A stretch of DNA of 64,000 nt from Micromonospora chokoriensis (GCF_000718555.1 NZ_JOAN01000016.1:1-64000); one strand, 5' to 3'. Counted from the first letter of the stretch, positions 1-8,533 are shown. A program made the numbers and translations. The notes: a model not told the origin generated them from the sequence alone.

Positions 1-15
1 GATGATCGTGTTCAT
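1..15 (-). CDS. 5' end of a gene leaving the window on the left
   Basis: Reading leftward from base 15 the sequence gives ATG followed by codons for N-T-I-I and then the window ends. An AAGGAG ribosome-binding site lies seven bases upstream of this ATG, which is the main support. Nothing can be said about the product. Confidence 0.45.
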
Positions 16-393
16 GGGGTAGCTCCTTCGGGGGTAGAACACCCACACCACATCGGGGGAACAGTGGTGCGGATGTCGAGCACCTCGTCGGGCGCTGCAC
101 AAAAGGGGAAAAGTCTTAGGGGCGGCGGCCTACAAGCGGGGGCTCGTGGCGCCGGGTCCAGATGTAACGACCGGGCCGCGGTCGGCATTCCAACCCGCGG
201 GGCCCGCACCCCAACCCCAGCTCGGGCGGTGGTGCTGCGATCGTCAGGATGTGTAACGACCCCGGCCCGGCCATGATTCCACCCCACGGGTGCGGCCCGT
301 CACAGGTCAAACCACGCAAGAGCCACCAAATCATCCAAGTGCCGGGTGTAGCTTGCCGTCAGACCGGCCGCCTGCGAGGTGATCCACTCCGAC
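16..393. other. Intergenic stretch without a recognised gene
   Basis: No reading frame here looks coding on either strand. It contains the decamer TGTAACGACC twice in the same orientation (163-172 and 252-261), each followed by C/G-rich sequence, and GC-rich palindromic runs. Minus-strand frames give short peptide-like stretches but nothing I can name. It presumably holds the promoter of the gene leaving the window at base 1. Confidence 0.4.
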
Positions 394-442
394 TCCTTGA
401 TGTCGGGGTATCCGACACGGCTCGACACCCCGACATCAAGGA
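394..442. repeat. Inverted repeat with 15-bp perfect arms
   Basis: TCCTTGATGTCGGGG (394-408) is perfectly complementary to CCCCGACATCAAGGA (428-442), with a 19-base loop; one more T:A pair can be added inside. It lies downstream of the DedA gene but beyond that gene's own terminator. It could be a second terminator or a dispersed REP-like element. Confidence 0.6.
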
Positions 443-487
443 ACCCGAGTCGATCACGCGACAGCCAACGACGCACAGCGCCCACAA

Positions 488-528
488 GCGAACAAAAGCC
501 ACGGACCACCCGAGGGGTGTGGTGGCTT
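488..528 (-). terminator. Intrinsic terminator of the DedA gene
   Basis: AAGCCAC (496-502) pairs with GTGGCTT (522-528), with further pairing inside the loop. On the minus strand the stem is followed by TTTT. It directly abuts the DedA stop codon. Confidence 0.6.
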
Positions 529-1311
529 CTAACGTTCGTCCGAGGCCCAGGTTCCGCTTCGGTAGAGGGTGCCGCGACCACCCGGGTCGGGCACGCCGTT
601 CAGCAGGCCCTGCTCGGGGTCGGTCGGCTCGGGGTGGCGGGCGGCGCGGCGAGCTTTCAGCACGCGGGATCCGACGAACCAGGCGGCCGCCGCCACGCAG
701 ACCACGATCACCACCTTCTGGAGCATGCCGGCGTAGCCCTCGACGAGGTGCCAGTTGTCGCCCAGCAGGTAGCCGGCGAGCACGAACGTGGTGTTCCAGA
801 TCAGGCTGCCCAGCGTGGTGTAGAGCAGGAACGTGGTCACCGGCATTCGCTCCACGCCGGCCGGAATGGAGATCAGACTCCGGAAGATCGGGATCATCCG
901 GCCGAAGAAGACAGCCTTCACACCGTGCCGCAGGAACCACGCCTCGGTCCGGTCCACGTCGCTGAGCTTGACCAGTGGCAGCCGGGACACGATGGCGCGC
1001 ATCCGGTCGCGCCCGAGCGACGCGCCGATCAGATAGAGAGCCAGCGCGCCCACCACCGAACCCAGCGTGGTCCAGAAGATCGCACCAACCAAGCTCATCC
1101 GTCCCTGCGCGGCGACGAACCCGGCCAGCGGCAGGATCACCTCACTGGGGATCGGCGGAAAGAGGTTCTCCAACGCCACCGCCAGGCCGGCACCCGGTCC
1201 GCCGAGCCGTTCCACCAGGTCAGTGACGTATCCGACAATGCCACCCTGCGGCGGTTCCGCTGCGGCGGCGGGGGTTCCGGTGGCGAACACGGCGTGGGAC
1301 GTTCGAATCAT
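529..1311 (-). CDS. DedA family membrane protein
   Basis: A 260-residue integral membrane protein of the DedA/SNARE-associated family, whose members are linked to lipid-carrier flipping, proton-motive force and envelope stress in bacteria. The N-terminal re-entrant signature E-N-x-F-P-P-I-P-S-E (about residues 48-57) and the F-G-R-x-I-P-x-x-R-x-x-x-x-x-x-A-G motif (about 147-163) are both clear, and there are four or five hydrophobic segments. The basic, charged tail is cytoplasmic in relatives. The ATG at 1311 overlaps by two bases the most upstream ATG of the divergent hydrolase, so one of the two starts may be further in. The specific substrate is unknown. Confidence 0.85.
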   Translation of the reverse strand: MIRTSHAVFATGTPAAAAEPPQGGIVGYVTDLVERLGGPGAGLAVALENLFPPIPSEVILPLAGFVAAQGRMSLVGAIFWTTLGSVVGALALYLIGASLGRDRMRAIVSRLPLVKLSDVDRTEAWFLRHGVKAVFFGRMIPIFRSLISIPAGVERMPVTTFLLYTTLGSLIWNTTFVLAGYLLGDNWHLVEGYAGMLQKVVIVVCVAAAAWFVGSRVLKARRAARHPEPTDPEQGLLNGVPDPGGRGTLYRSGTWASDER

Positions 1312-2092
1312 GCGCCCACGTTACGAAGTCATCCTGAGAGCCGACCATGAGGACGACCGCCCGACCCCGCGGGTCGACCACACCGGTGAGGGTGCGGAAA
1401 GCCGCACCCCGCTGCGGCTCGCGGTGGTCCAGCCTCCGTGCGTACCCCTGGATGTCGCGGCGAACGCGCGGGCGCACGCCGTCGCGGTCCGCGCGGCGCG
1501 CACCCGGTTGGTGGTCTTTCCGGAGCTGTCACTGACCGGGTACGAGTTGGAGGCGCCGGTCGTGTCCGTCGACGACGCGCGGTTGGCGCCGCTGGTCGAG
1601 GCGTGCGCCGAGACGGGGGCGTTGGCGCTGGCCGGTGCGCCGGTCGCAGGCGACCACATCGCGATGCTGGCGGTGACCGGCGGCGGTGCGACGGTGGCGT
1701 ACCGGAAGATGTGGCTGGGGGACGCGGAGGCCCGCCGGTTCCGGCCGGGCGGCACGGCGGTCGTGCTCGAGGTGGACGGTTGGCGGGTGGGGCTGGCGAT
1801 CTGCAAAGACACCGGCGTGGCCGCGCACGCGGACCGGACGGCCGCGCTCGGCATCGACGTGTACGCGGCCGGTGTCCTCGAATCGGCGCGCGACGCCGCC
1901 GTGGTGGACCAGCGAGCGCACCGGGTCGCCACCACACACCGGGTCTGGGTGGCGGTGGCGAGCTTCGCCGGGTCGACCGGCGGTGGCTATACCGAAGCGG
2001 CGGGGCGGTCGGGCATCTGGACGCCTGAGGGCGAGGTGTACGCCCGCGCGGGCACCGAACCGGGCGAGTCGATCAGCGCCAGCGTCGGCTGA
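1310..2092 (+). CDS. Nitrilase-superfamily carbon-nitrogen hydrolase
   Basis: A cytoplasmic amidase/nitrilase-fold enzyme of about 260 residues, a usual length for single-domain members. The catalytic triad can be read directly: Glu72 in V-V-F-P-E-L, Lys133 in A-Y-R-K-M, and Cys165 in L-A-I-C-K-D. Homology to the family begins near L-R-L-A-V-V-Q at residue 35, so the first 30 residues may be untranslated and the real start could be a non-ATG codon downstream of 1310. The natural amide or nitrile is not predictable. It faces the DedA gene and is followed closely by a VOC-family gene. Confidence 0.8.
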   Translation: MRPRYEVILRADHEDDRPTPRVDHTGEGAESRTPLRLAVVQPPCVPLDVAANARAHAVAVRAARTRLVVFPELSLTGYELEAPVVSVDDARLAPLVEACAETGALALAGAPVAGDHIAMLAVTGGGATVAYRKMWLGDAEARRFRPGGTAVVLEVDGWRVGLAICKDTGVAAHADRTAALGIDVYAAGVLESARDAAVVDQRAHRVATTHRVWVAVASFAGSTGGGYTEAAGRSGIWTPEGEVYARAGTEPGESISASVG

Positions 2093-2126
2093 CCGCGATG
2101 TCGTACGCATCCGGCAGGATCAGGTC

Positions 2127-2567
2127 ATGGACACAGTTCCCCCTCGACTGTCTGTGGTGACGCTGGGAGCGCGCGACATCGGCGCGCTGCGGTCGTTCTA
2201 CCGCGCGTTGGGCTGGCCCGAGCTGCCGGCCAGCGACGATGGCTGGTCGGCGTTCCTGCTCGGTGGGGTGTTGTTCGCGCTCTACCCGCTGCCGGAGCTG
2301 GCCGCCGAGGCGGCACCCGGCGTGCCCGATCCGGCGGGTGGATGGTCCGGCACCACCCTGGCCTGCAACGTCGACAGCCGCGAGCAGGTCGACACGGCGT
2401 TCGCTGCGGCCATCGCGGCTGGCGCGACGGTGGTGGCGGAGCCGACCGACCGGTCCTGGGGTGGGCGCTCCGGCTACCTCGCCGATCCGGAGGGCAACCG
2501 CTGGGAGCTCGCCTGGGCGGGCACGGCCCGCTTCGACGAGCGCGGCGCTCTCGTCTCCTTCGGCTGA
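2127..2567 (+). CDS. VOC-family (glyoxalase/bleomycin-resistance fold) protein
   Basis: A 146-residue protein with the paired beta-alpha-beta-beta-beta layout of the vicinal oxygen chelate superfamily: L-G-A-R-D-I-x-x-L-R-S-F-Y near the N terminus and Y-L-A-D-P-E-G-N-x-W-E near the C terminus, the latter supplying the usual metal-binding Glu. Members are dioxygenases, isomerases or drug-binding proteins; sequence alone does not choose. It sits 34 bases after the hydrolase stop and may be cotranscribed with it. Confidence 0.8.
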   Translation: MDTVPPRLSVVTLGARDIGALRSFYRALGWPELPASDDGWSAFLLGGVLFALYPLPELAAEAAPGVPDPAGGWSGTTLACNVDSREQVDTAFAAAIAAGATVVAEPTDRSWGGRSGYLADPEGNRWELAWAGTARFDERGALVSFG

Positions 2568-2614
2568 CGGTGTGGTGTTTGCGCGTCGACGATGATCTTT
2601 GGAATGCTTCGGGA

Positions 2615-3115
2615 ATGACTGCCTTCCCGGGAACCTTCGCCGACGATGTCATCGCCCAGCCGGCCCAGACGCAGTTCGAGACGTTCATCGACGAGCACCG
2701 CAGAGCGCTCAACGGCTGTCTGGACGGGCTGACCGAGGAGCAGGCACGCCGGTCGTTGGTGCCGTCCCGGACCACGCTGCTCGGTCTGGTGAAGCACGCC
2801 GCGGTCGTCGAGAAGGTCTGGTTCGACGAGGCGGTCACGTGCCGGTCGCGCGCCGAGATCGGCATCCCCGCGACGCCGGACGAGTCGTTCATCCTCGACG
2901 ACAGCGACACGATCGCCACCATCCAGCGGACACACCGCGAGGCGTGCGAGGCCTCCCGCCGTGCCACGTCCACCCTGGGCCTGGACGACCTGCTCCGCGG
3001 CAACCGGCGCGGCCCGCTGCCGCTGCGCTGGGTGTACCTGCACGTGCTGCGCGAGCTGGCGCAGCACTGCGGGCACGCGGAGATCCTGCGCGAACAGATC
3101 CTGGCCGCCGAATAG
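2615..3115 (+). CDS. DinB/DUF664-like four-helix protein
   Basis: A 166-residue protein with the DUF664/DinB pattern: T-L-L-G-L-V-K-H-A-A followed by W-F-D in the first half, and E-L-A-Q-H-C-G-H-A-E-I-L-R-E at the C terminus. The spaced histidines form the metal site in this superfamily, which includes mycothiol-dependent isomerases and S-transferases. Actinomycetes use mycothiol, so a mycothiol-linked transferase is a reasonable inference. The ATG at 2615 follows GGGA. Confidence 0.75.
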   Translation: MTAFPGTFADDVIAQPAQTQFETFIDEHRRALNGCLDGLTEEQARRSLVPSRTTLLGLVKHAAVVEKVWFDEAVTCRSRAEIGIPATPDESFILDDSDTIATIQRTHREACEASRRATSTLGLDDLLRGNRRGPLPLRWVYLHVLRELAQHCGHAEILREQILAAE

Positions 3116-3124
3116 CATCGGCGG

Positions 3125-3649
3125 ATGCCCGAGCTGGTCGCGCCCACCGTCCGTCTGCACGCCGCCTGGCTGGAGGCGCACGACGAGTGGGGTCCCGGCC
3201 TCCACGAGGACGGGTTCGGTCTGCAGTCGACCGATGAGGTGCGCTCGTCGGACGGGTTCGCGGCCTGGGTTGCCCGCCTGGCCGACCAGTCGGATCCAGA
3301 CAGGCCACTGGAGGCTGCTCGGGTGCGGTGCACGTACCGGTGGATCGTCGAGCACGACCGGGTGCTCGGCGCAATCGCGCTGCGCCACGAACTCGACGAC
3401 TACCTGCTGCGGGTGGCTGGCCACATCGGATACGGGATCCGCCCGTCCGCCCGCCGCCGCGGGCTGGCGAGCTGGGCACTGGCCCGGATGCTCGGCGAGG
3501 CCCGAGCGCTCGGGTTGGATCGGGTGCTGCTGGCCTGCGAGGCGGGCAACACCGCGTCGGCGAAGACGATCGAACGTCTCGGCGGCGTCCTTGAGGACAT
3601 CCGAGACACCGAACTCGGTCCGGCCCGGCGGTACTGGATCACGCTCTAG
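3125..3649 (+). CDS. GNAT family N-acetyltransferase
   Basis: A 174-residue acetyl-CoA-dependent acyltransferase. The acetyl-CoA pyrophosphate loop is seen as I-G-Y-G-I-R-P-S-A-R-R-R-G-L-A near residue 102, followed by the helix L-A-R-M-L-G-E-A and the A-G-N-T-A-S-A-K-T-I-E-R-L-G motif typical of the COG3981 subgroup. The acceptor is unknown. It begins nine bases after the DUF664 stop, suggesting coexpression, and ends overlapping the tail of the convergent phosphatase gene. Confidence 0.8.
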   Translation: MPELVAPTVRLHAAWLEAHDEWGPGLHEDGFGLQSTDEVRSSDGFAAWVARLADQSDPDRPLEAARVRCTYRWIVEHDRVLGAIALRHELDDYLLRVAGHIGYGIRPSARRRGLASWALARMLGEARALGLDRVLLACEAGNTASAKTIERLGGVLEDIRDTELGPARRYWITL

Positions 3650-4280
3650 CCCACCCCCCGGTGTCGGCGAAGCGACGGAGCGTCCAACGGGCCGGCGGCC
3701 AACCGCCGGGGTCGTGGTCGGTGGTCCACTCGGTGATCGAGGCCGGGGCCACGTCCAGGTCGAACGCCCGGAACACCGGCTGCGCGGCGAGCGCGTGGAA
3801 CGCGCCCTCGACGGTCTCGCTGTGGCCGACCAGGATCGCGGTGGAGCCCCGGTGCCGGTGGGCGATCTCCATGATCGCGCGACTGACGCGGACCACCAGT
3901 TCGGCCCAGCTCTCGTTGCCCTCCTCGAAGGGCCGGAACACGCCGCCACCGGACACCGCGTGTTCGGTGCGGAAGCGGGCGGTGGGCAGACCGTCGGCGT
4001 ACGGGGGTGTGTGCCAGGTACACAGACCACAGTCGGCCACCGGCCGGACGCCAAACGCCGCGCCGATCGGTTGCGCGGTCTCGACAGCCCTGCGCAGCAC
4101 CGACGAGTAGACCGCCACCGGCCGGTCGGCGGCGACGTCACCGGTGAGCCGGTGGGCCAGGTCGTGTGCCTGCTCATGGCCGTAGGCGGTGAGGCCCCGA
4201 CAGCCATGTGGCCCACCGACGGTTCCTTCGAGTTGGTGGACCGACTCGCCATGTCGCACGAAGATCAGACGTGTCCGCAT
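3639..4280 (-). CDS. Histidine phosphatase family protein
   Basis: A 213-residue phosphoglycerate-mutase-like phosphatase. The catalytic R-H-G is at residues 9-11, followed by E-S; an S-S-V-L-R-R-A-V-E-T-A motif holds the second phosphate-binding arginine, and G-H-S-E near residue 153 supplies the second catalytic histidine. The substrate (sugar phosphate, cobalamin precursor or phosphoprotein) is not evident; the CobC/alpha-ribazole phosphatase context is absent. The last residues overlap the convergent GNAT gene by 11 bases. Confidence 0.8.
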   Translation of the reverse strand: MRTRLIFVRHGESVHQLEGTVGGPHGCRGLTAYGHEQAHDLAHRLTGDVAADRPVAVYSSVLRRAVETAQPIGAAFGVRPVADCGLCTWHTPPYADGLPTARFRTEHAVSGGGVFRPFEEGNESWAELVVRVSRAIMEIAHRHRGSTAILVGHSETVEGAFHALAAQPVFRAFDLDVAPASITEWTTDHDPGGWPPARWTLRRFADTGGWARA

Positions 4281-4313
4281 CGGGACATCATGCCAGCGGT
4301 ATCGGAAGAGGTA

Positions 4314-5768
4314 TCAGTCGTCCGTACGGCCGGTAGAGAAGCTGTCGGCCTGCGTGAGCAGAGCGTCCAGTTGGGCGCCCGTCTGAGCTGGTAGGCGGTC
4401 CCGCCGCACCAGCTCGGAGATGTGGTCCCGCAGGTCGGCGACGCGCTTGGCGCGGTCCCGGGTGCGGCGGTTGACCTCGGCGAGGTCGTCACGCAGATCT
4501 TCAGCGGTCTTGCGGTCGACGTCACCCCGGGCGACCGCGGCGGCGAGGACGGCGGCGAACTCGCTGCTCACCTCCCGGAAGCTGACCGGTATCTGCTGCC
4601 CGACGGTCGAGGGCACGGTGCTGGCGGCGGATGGTGGCGAGGACGGCGCGACCGGCGTCGGCGAGTGTGTCGTGGGTTTGGGGGCCGCAGCGGAGGTCGA
4701 CGGCGCGTCGGCGACCTTGCCCGGGTTGGGTGCGCCCGGGTGGCCGAGCGGACTCTCGGCGAGCAGGGCTCCGAGGCCGATCAGCACGGCGAGGCCGGCC
4801 GCGACGAGCACGGCGACGGGCCGACGCGAGCGGCGTCGGGTCGGCACGGCGGTGACCGGGGCGGGGCGGGCCACCGACCGGTCGATCAGGGTGGGCGGGT
4901 GGGCGGCCGGCCGGATGCGCAGCAGCTCGGTGGGCGGCTCGATCGGCTGACCGGCGCCGAATCGGCGGGCCAGGTGCGCGGCGCTCGGCCGGTCGGCCGG
5001 GTTGGCGGCCAGGCAGGCGACGGTCAACTCGGCGATGTACGCAGGTAGGCCGGGCATCCGCAGCGGCGGTACCGGGGTGCCCCGCCGGTGCACCTCCAGC
5101 GCGTCCTCCCAGCTCTGCACGGGCAGCGGCGCCCGCCCGGTGAGGGTGCGGTAAAGCAGTGCGCCGAGGGCGTACACGTCGCTCGCCGGGTCGGGCGGGC
5201 CGGCTCTCAGCCGTTCCGGAGCGAAGTAGGCGGGAGTGCCCATCAGCGATTCGCCGGACTGACTGTCGAGGCCGCCGAGGGCGGCGATGCCGAAGTCGAG
5301 CACCTTGGCGCCGGTGTCGGTGAGCATGACGTTGCCGGGCTTGACGTCGCGGTGCACGACGCCGATGCGGTGCGCGGCGGCAAGTGCGGCGGCGATCTGC
5401 CCGGCCACCCGGACCGCCTCCGGCCAGGGCAGCGGCCCGCTCCGCAGCCGGTCGGCCAGGTTGTGGCCCTCGACAAGCTCCATCACCAGGTACGGGACCA
5501 CGACGCCACCGGTGAGGGTCGCCTCGGCGTAGTCGTACACCTGGGTCACGTGTGGGTGGGTCAGCCGGGCGGCCGCGCGGGCCTCGCGTTGGATGGTGGC
5601 CCGCAGCTGCGGATCGGTGGCGAACTGCCCGGCGAGCACCTTGATCGCGACCGGTCGGCCGAGCACCTCGTCGTCGCCCCGCCAGACCTCGGACATGCCG
5701 CCGAGACCGATCCGCTCGTGCAGTACGTAGCGGTCGTGGAGGCGGAGAGTGGGCGTGAAAGGTGACAT
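4314..5768 (-). CDS. Membrane-anchored serine/threonine protein kinase
   Basis: A 484-residue PknB-type kinase. The glycine loop I-G-L-G-G-M-S-E-V is at 20-28, the ATP-anchoring Lys at 43 (V-A-I-K), the catalytic loop H-R-D-V-K-P-G-N near 137, and D-F-G near 155, so the kinase should be active. A proline-rich linker leads to one transmembrane helix (about 320-342), then a Thr/Ser/Pro-rich stalk and a charged helical extracellular tail with no PASTA repeats. The tail may sense an unknown ligand or protein. The ATG at 5768 was preferred because upstream in-frame sequence is low-complexity. Confidence 0.85.
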   Translation of the reverse strand: MSPFTPTLRLHDRYVLHERIGLGGMSEVWRGDDEVLGRPVAIKVLAGQFATDPQLRATIQREARAAARLTHPHVTQVYDYAEATLTGGVVVPYLVMELVEGHNLADRLRSGPLPWPEAVRVAGQIAAALAAAHRIGVVHRDVKPGNVMLTDTGAKVLDFGIAALGGLDSQSGESLMGTPAYFAPERLRAGPPDPASDVYALGALLYRTLTGRAPLPVQSWEDALEVHRRGTPVPPLRMPGLPAYIAELTVACLAANPADRPSAAHLARRFGAGQPIEPPTELLRIRPAAHPPTLIDRSVARPAPVTAVPTRRRSRRPVAVLVAAGLAVLIGLGALLAESPLGHPGAPNPGKVADAPSTSAAAPKPTTHSPTPVAPSSPPSAASTVPSTVGQQIPVSFREVSSEFAAVLAAAVARGDVDRKTAEDLRDDLAEVNRRTRDRAKRVADLRDHISELVRRDRLPAQTGAQLDALLTQADSFSTGRTDD

Positions 5769-5866
5769 GGCTTCACCAGTCTGCCTGGCCACAGCCCCTT
5801 CGACCACTCTGCGTGCCCAGCCCCACACTGTTCGTCCCGTGCGTACCGGAATGGGGTTGCTTCGGG

Positions 5867-6070
5867 TCAGGAGCAGCGGGGGGTGCCGGGCAGTGGTCGC
5901 GGCTGGATGCGGTCGGCGAGCCGGCGCAGGGCGAGGGCGGTGGCCTGTCGGGTCGGGGCGAGCACGGCCCGGCGGGGGTGTTCGACCTGGACCGGGGCGT
6001 CCGGTCGGGCCGAGTTGACGTGTCGGTTCATGGCGTCGAGCGCGGTGACGTATCCGGTGGGAAGTTCCAT
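5867..6070 (-). CDS. Small hypothetical protein coupled to the LacI gene
   Basis: A 67-residue basic protein without transmembrane helices or a recognised motif. The ATG at 6070 has an excellent GAGGAG ribosome-binding site that lies inside the last codons of the upstream lacI-type gene, and its start follows that stop by only two bases, so translation is probably coupled. The in-frame TTG at 6076 is an alternative start but is poorly placed relative to the ribosome-binding site. Confidence 0.55.
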   Translation of the reverse strand: MELPTGYVTALDAMNRHVNSARPDAPVQVEHPRRAVLAPTRQATALALRRLADRIQPRPLPGTPRCS

Positions 6071-6072
6071 GG

Positions 6073-7143
6073 TCAACTCCTCGGGACAGGTCCGGTGGAG
6101 CCCCGGACGATGAGCGCGGTGGGCAGCAACACGTGACCGGCCGCGGCATCCGCGGGCGGGTCGAGCAGTAGTTCGGCGGCGATCCGGCCCTTCTCTTCGG
6201 CCGGCTGCCGGACGGTGGTGAGGCCAGCCGCGGCGGCCTCGGGGACATCGTCGAAGCCGGTCACCGAGACGGTTGGACGATCACGGGCCGGTCGCGCGGC
6301 CAGGGCGTCCAGCACACCGAGCGCGAGGACATCGGAGCCGGCCAGCACGGCGGTCGGCGGCGCGGGTTGGTCGAGCAGCCCGGCGATGGCTGCGGCTGCT
6401 GCCGGGCGGCTGTTGCCGGGGGCGTTGACCAGGGTCAACTCGGCCCAGCCGACGCCGACCTCGGCGAAGGCGTCGGCGAACCCGGCGAGCCGACCTCGGG
6501 TCGTCGGATGCGGCACCTGGTCAACCCCGACCAGGGTGAGTGGGCCGGCCGGCGCGCCGGGCAGCACCGAGTCGGCGAGCAGCGCCACCCGTCGGTGCCC
6601 GAGCCCCGCGACGTGCGCGGCGGCACTGCGCGCGGCGGCCCGCTCGTCGATGCCGACGAACCGTTCGTCGTCGCCAGCATCGTCGCGCGAGGCCGTGCTG
6701 ACGAACGGCAGCCCGCGTTGGCGGATCACGTCCAACGCCCATTCCTCGTCGGCGACGCAGTAGACGCAGAACCCGTCGACCGCGGCGTTCTCCACCGCCC
6801 GACGGGCGTCGGTCACCGCTGGTGGCAGCGGGACCAGCAGCATGCTCGTGCCGTGCCGCTCGGCCGCCGTGCCGACACCGGCGAGGAAGCGGACCGCGAA
6901 CGGGTCGGTGAAGGCGTACGACAGTTGCGAGGTGAACAGCACCCCGATCGACCCGACGAAGCCCCGGCGCAGGGAGCGCGCGGTGGGGTTGGGGCCTGGG
7001 TACCCGAGTTGCCGGGCGGCGTCCAGGATCCGCTCGCGCAGGGTGGCGGAGAGTTGGTCGGGGCGACTGTAGGCGTTGGACACGGTGCTGCGGGAGACGC
7101 CGACGGCGTCGGCCACGGCTTGCAGTGTTGGCTTCACCGGCAC
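6073..7143 (-). CDS. LacI family transcriptional regulator
   Basis: A 356-residue sugar-responsive repressor of the LacI/GalR family. The N-terminal helix-turn-helix reads L-Q-A-V-A-D-A-V-G-V-S-R-S-T-V-S-N-A-Y at 7-25, followed by the hinge-helix region P-N-P-T-A-R-S-L-R near 51-59 and a periplasmic-binding-protein-like effector domain ending with G-F-D-D-V-P. A perfect palindrome lies just upstream of its start, so autoregulation is likely. The target operon is not obvious, because the only gene downstream is a 67-residue unknown. Confidence 0.9.
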   Translation of the reverse strand: MPVKPTLQAVADAVGVSRSTVSNAYSRPDQLSATLRERILDAARQLGYPGPNPTARSLRRGFVGSIGVLFTSQLSYAFTDPFAVRFLAGVGTAAERHGTSMLLVPLPPAVTDARRAVENAAVDGFCVYCVADEEWALDVIRQRGLPFVSTASRDDAGDDERFVGIDERAAARSAAAHVAGLGHRRVALLADSVLPGAPAGPLTLVGVDQVPHPTTRGRLAGFADAFAEVGVGWAELTLVNAPGNSRPAAAAAIAGLLDQPAPPTAVLAGSDVLALGVLDALAARPARDRPTVSVTGFDDVPEAAAAGLTTVRQPAEEKGRIAAELLLDPPADAAAGHVLLPTALIVRGSTGPVPRS

Positions 7144-7146
7144 CTC

Positions 7147-7179
7147 TCTGTATCGATCCAGTCTGTATCGATACAGAGA
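7147..7179. promoter_or_regulatory. Probable operator of the LacI-type regulator
   Basis: TCTGTATCGATACAGA (7162-7177) is a perfect 16-bp palindrome, and its left half TCTGTATCGAT occurs again directly repeated at 7147-7157. It lies 4-36 bases upstream of the lacI-type start, an expected place for LacI-family autoregulation. Confidence 0.7.
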
Positions 7180-7263
7180 CTAACCCGAGCAGTTGGCAAC
7201 GGTCAATGCGGAAAGATGTCCACCTGGCCACGACCGACCCGGGGTCGTCGCCCGGAGCAGCGG

Positions 7264-8151
7264 TCAGGCTGGGTAGGTGTCGTCCAGCAGTCGCCCGAGG
7301 ATCTCCGACGTACGCTCCGGCGGCTCGGCCTCGACGCAGAGCCGCTCCATGGCCACCGCGTAGTAATCCAGATCGTCACGCTTGTCGAGGTAGATGGCGC
7401 TGGTCAGCTGTTCGATGTAGACGATGTCGGGCAGCTCCTGGTCGCCGAAGCGCAGGATGGTGAAGGCACCCCCAGCGGCGGCGTGACCACCGGCGGCAAA
7501 GGGGATCACCTGGAGCCGGATGTGCGGGGACTTGGTCGCCTCGATGAGCGCGGTGAGCTGGCCGCGCATCACCTCGGCGCCGCCGATGGGTCGGCGCAGC
7601 GCCGCCTCGTCCACCACAGCCCAGAGCTGCGGTGGGTTCTCCCGCTGGAGCAGCTGCTGACGCTGCATCCGCAGCGCGACGCGTCGGTCGATCTCGCCCG
7701 GACCGGCCGCGCCATGCCCGAGCAGCACGACCGCCCGGGCGTACTCCCGGGTCTGGAGGAGGCCGGGCACGAACTGCACCTCGTAGCTGCGGATCAGCGC
7801 GGCTGCGGCCTCCAGGCCAAGGTACGACTGGAACCAGGACGGCAACACGTCGCCGTAGCGGTGCCACCAGCCGGGGCTGTTCGCGTCCCGGGCGAGCTTG
7901 AGCAGCGCCTCGCGCTCGTGTTCCTCGGTGACGCCGTAGAGGGTCAACAGGTCGGCGACGTCACGCTCCTTGAAGCCGACGCGACCCAGCTCCATCCGGC
8001 TGATCTTGGATTCAGAGGAGCGGATCTCCCAGCCGGCACCCTCCCGGGTCACCCCGCTGGACTCCCGCAGGCGGCGCAGTTGAGCGCCGAGCAGCATGCG
8101 CAGCACGGTCGGCCCGGTTGTCGGGCCACCCTCGGCGGGAACCATCGTCAC
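7264..8151 (-). CDS. XRE-type regulator with DUF5753 domain
   Basis: A 295-residue helix-turn-helix protein of the large actinomycete family that pairs with DUF397 proteins. The HTH (L-R-R-L-R-E-S-S-G-V-T and S-E-S-K-I-S-R-M-E near 24-52) is followed by the DUF5753 region with Y-E-V-Q-F-V-P-G-L-L-Q-T-x-E-Y-A. The GTG at 8151 was chosen because GGAGG is seven bases upstream; the next ATG is two codons later. The gene follows the DUF397 gene on the same strand. Such pairs are implicated in development and secondary metabolism, and some resemble toxin-antitoxin modules. Confidence 0.85.
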   Translation of the reverse strand: MTMVPAEGGPTTGPTVLRMLLGAQLRRLRESSGVTREGAGWEIRSSESKISRMELGRVGFKERDVADLLTLYGVTEEHEREALLKLARDANSPGWWHRYGDVLPSWFQSYLGLEAAAALIRSYEVQFVPGLLQTREYARAVVLLGHGAAGPGEIDRRVALRMQRQQLLQRENPPQLWAVVDEAALRRPIGGAEVMRGQLTALIEATKSPHIRLQVIPFAAGGHAAAGGAFTILRFGDQELPDIVYIEQLTSAIYLDKRDDLDYYAVAMERLCVEAEPPERTSEILGRLLDDTYPA

Positions 8152-8293
8152 GTGCTGACCTCCGGAAACCGACCCACGGCGGCCGAGCGCCCCGGCCCGA
8201 CCGACGTGTAAGCATGCCATGGACCGACAGTGAGGTGAACTCCTCCGCGCCGGTGAATAAGTCTCGTCGCCGGGACGACCCCTCCCGGGACGG

Positions 8294-8533
8294 TCAGTTG
8301 ATCAGATGGTCGAAATCGCCGTCCCGCGCACCGAGCACGAAGGCGGTGATCTCGTCCACTGTGTAGATCAGTGCCGGCCCCTCCGGGTGGCGCGAGTTCC
8401 GGACCGCGATGCCCGCTCCCCCGGGCAGTTCGGCGAGTTCGACGCAGTTGCCGCTGGGGTTGCTGCGGCGGCTCTTCTGCCAGCTCAGCGGAGGCAACTG
8501 GTGGATTGGTACGCCATTTGGAGGCTGCTGCAT
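8294..8533 (-). CDS. DUF397 domain protein
   Basis: A 79-residue protein with the DUF397 signature: W-Q-K-S-R-R-S-N-P-S-G-N-C-V-E-L-A in the first half, then I-A-V-R-N-S-R-H-P-E-G-P-A-L and a helix ending F-V-L-G-A-R-D-G-D-F. It is the standard partner of the XRE/DUF5753 gene 140 bases downstream on the same strand. DUF397 proteins are thought to bind or counteract the paired regulator. Confidence 0.85.
   Translation of the reverse strand: MQQPPNGVPIHQLPPLSWQKSRRSNPSGNCVELAELPGGAGIAVRNSRHPEGPALIYTVDEITAFVLGARDGDFDHLIN

Noticed and set aside
359..940. Minus-strand frame crossing the inverted repeat
   Set aside because: It is out of frame with DedA, low-complexity and has no family features.
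249..965. Long plus-strand frames over the DedA gene
   Set aside because: They are arginine/proline-rich shadows of the GC-biased DedA gene on the opposite strand, with no ribosome-binding site or motif.
2474..4252. 592-residue minus-strand frame opposite DUF664, GNAT and phosphatase genes
   Set aside because: Shadow of real plus-strand genes and of the phosphatase gene in another frame; Arg/Ser-rich composition.
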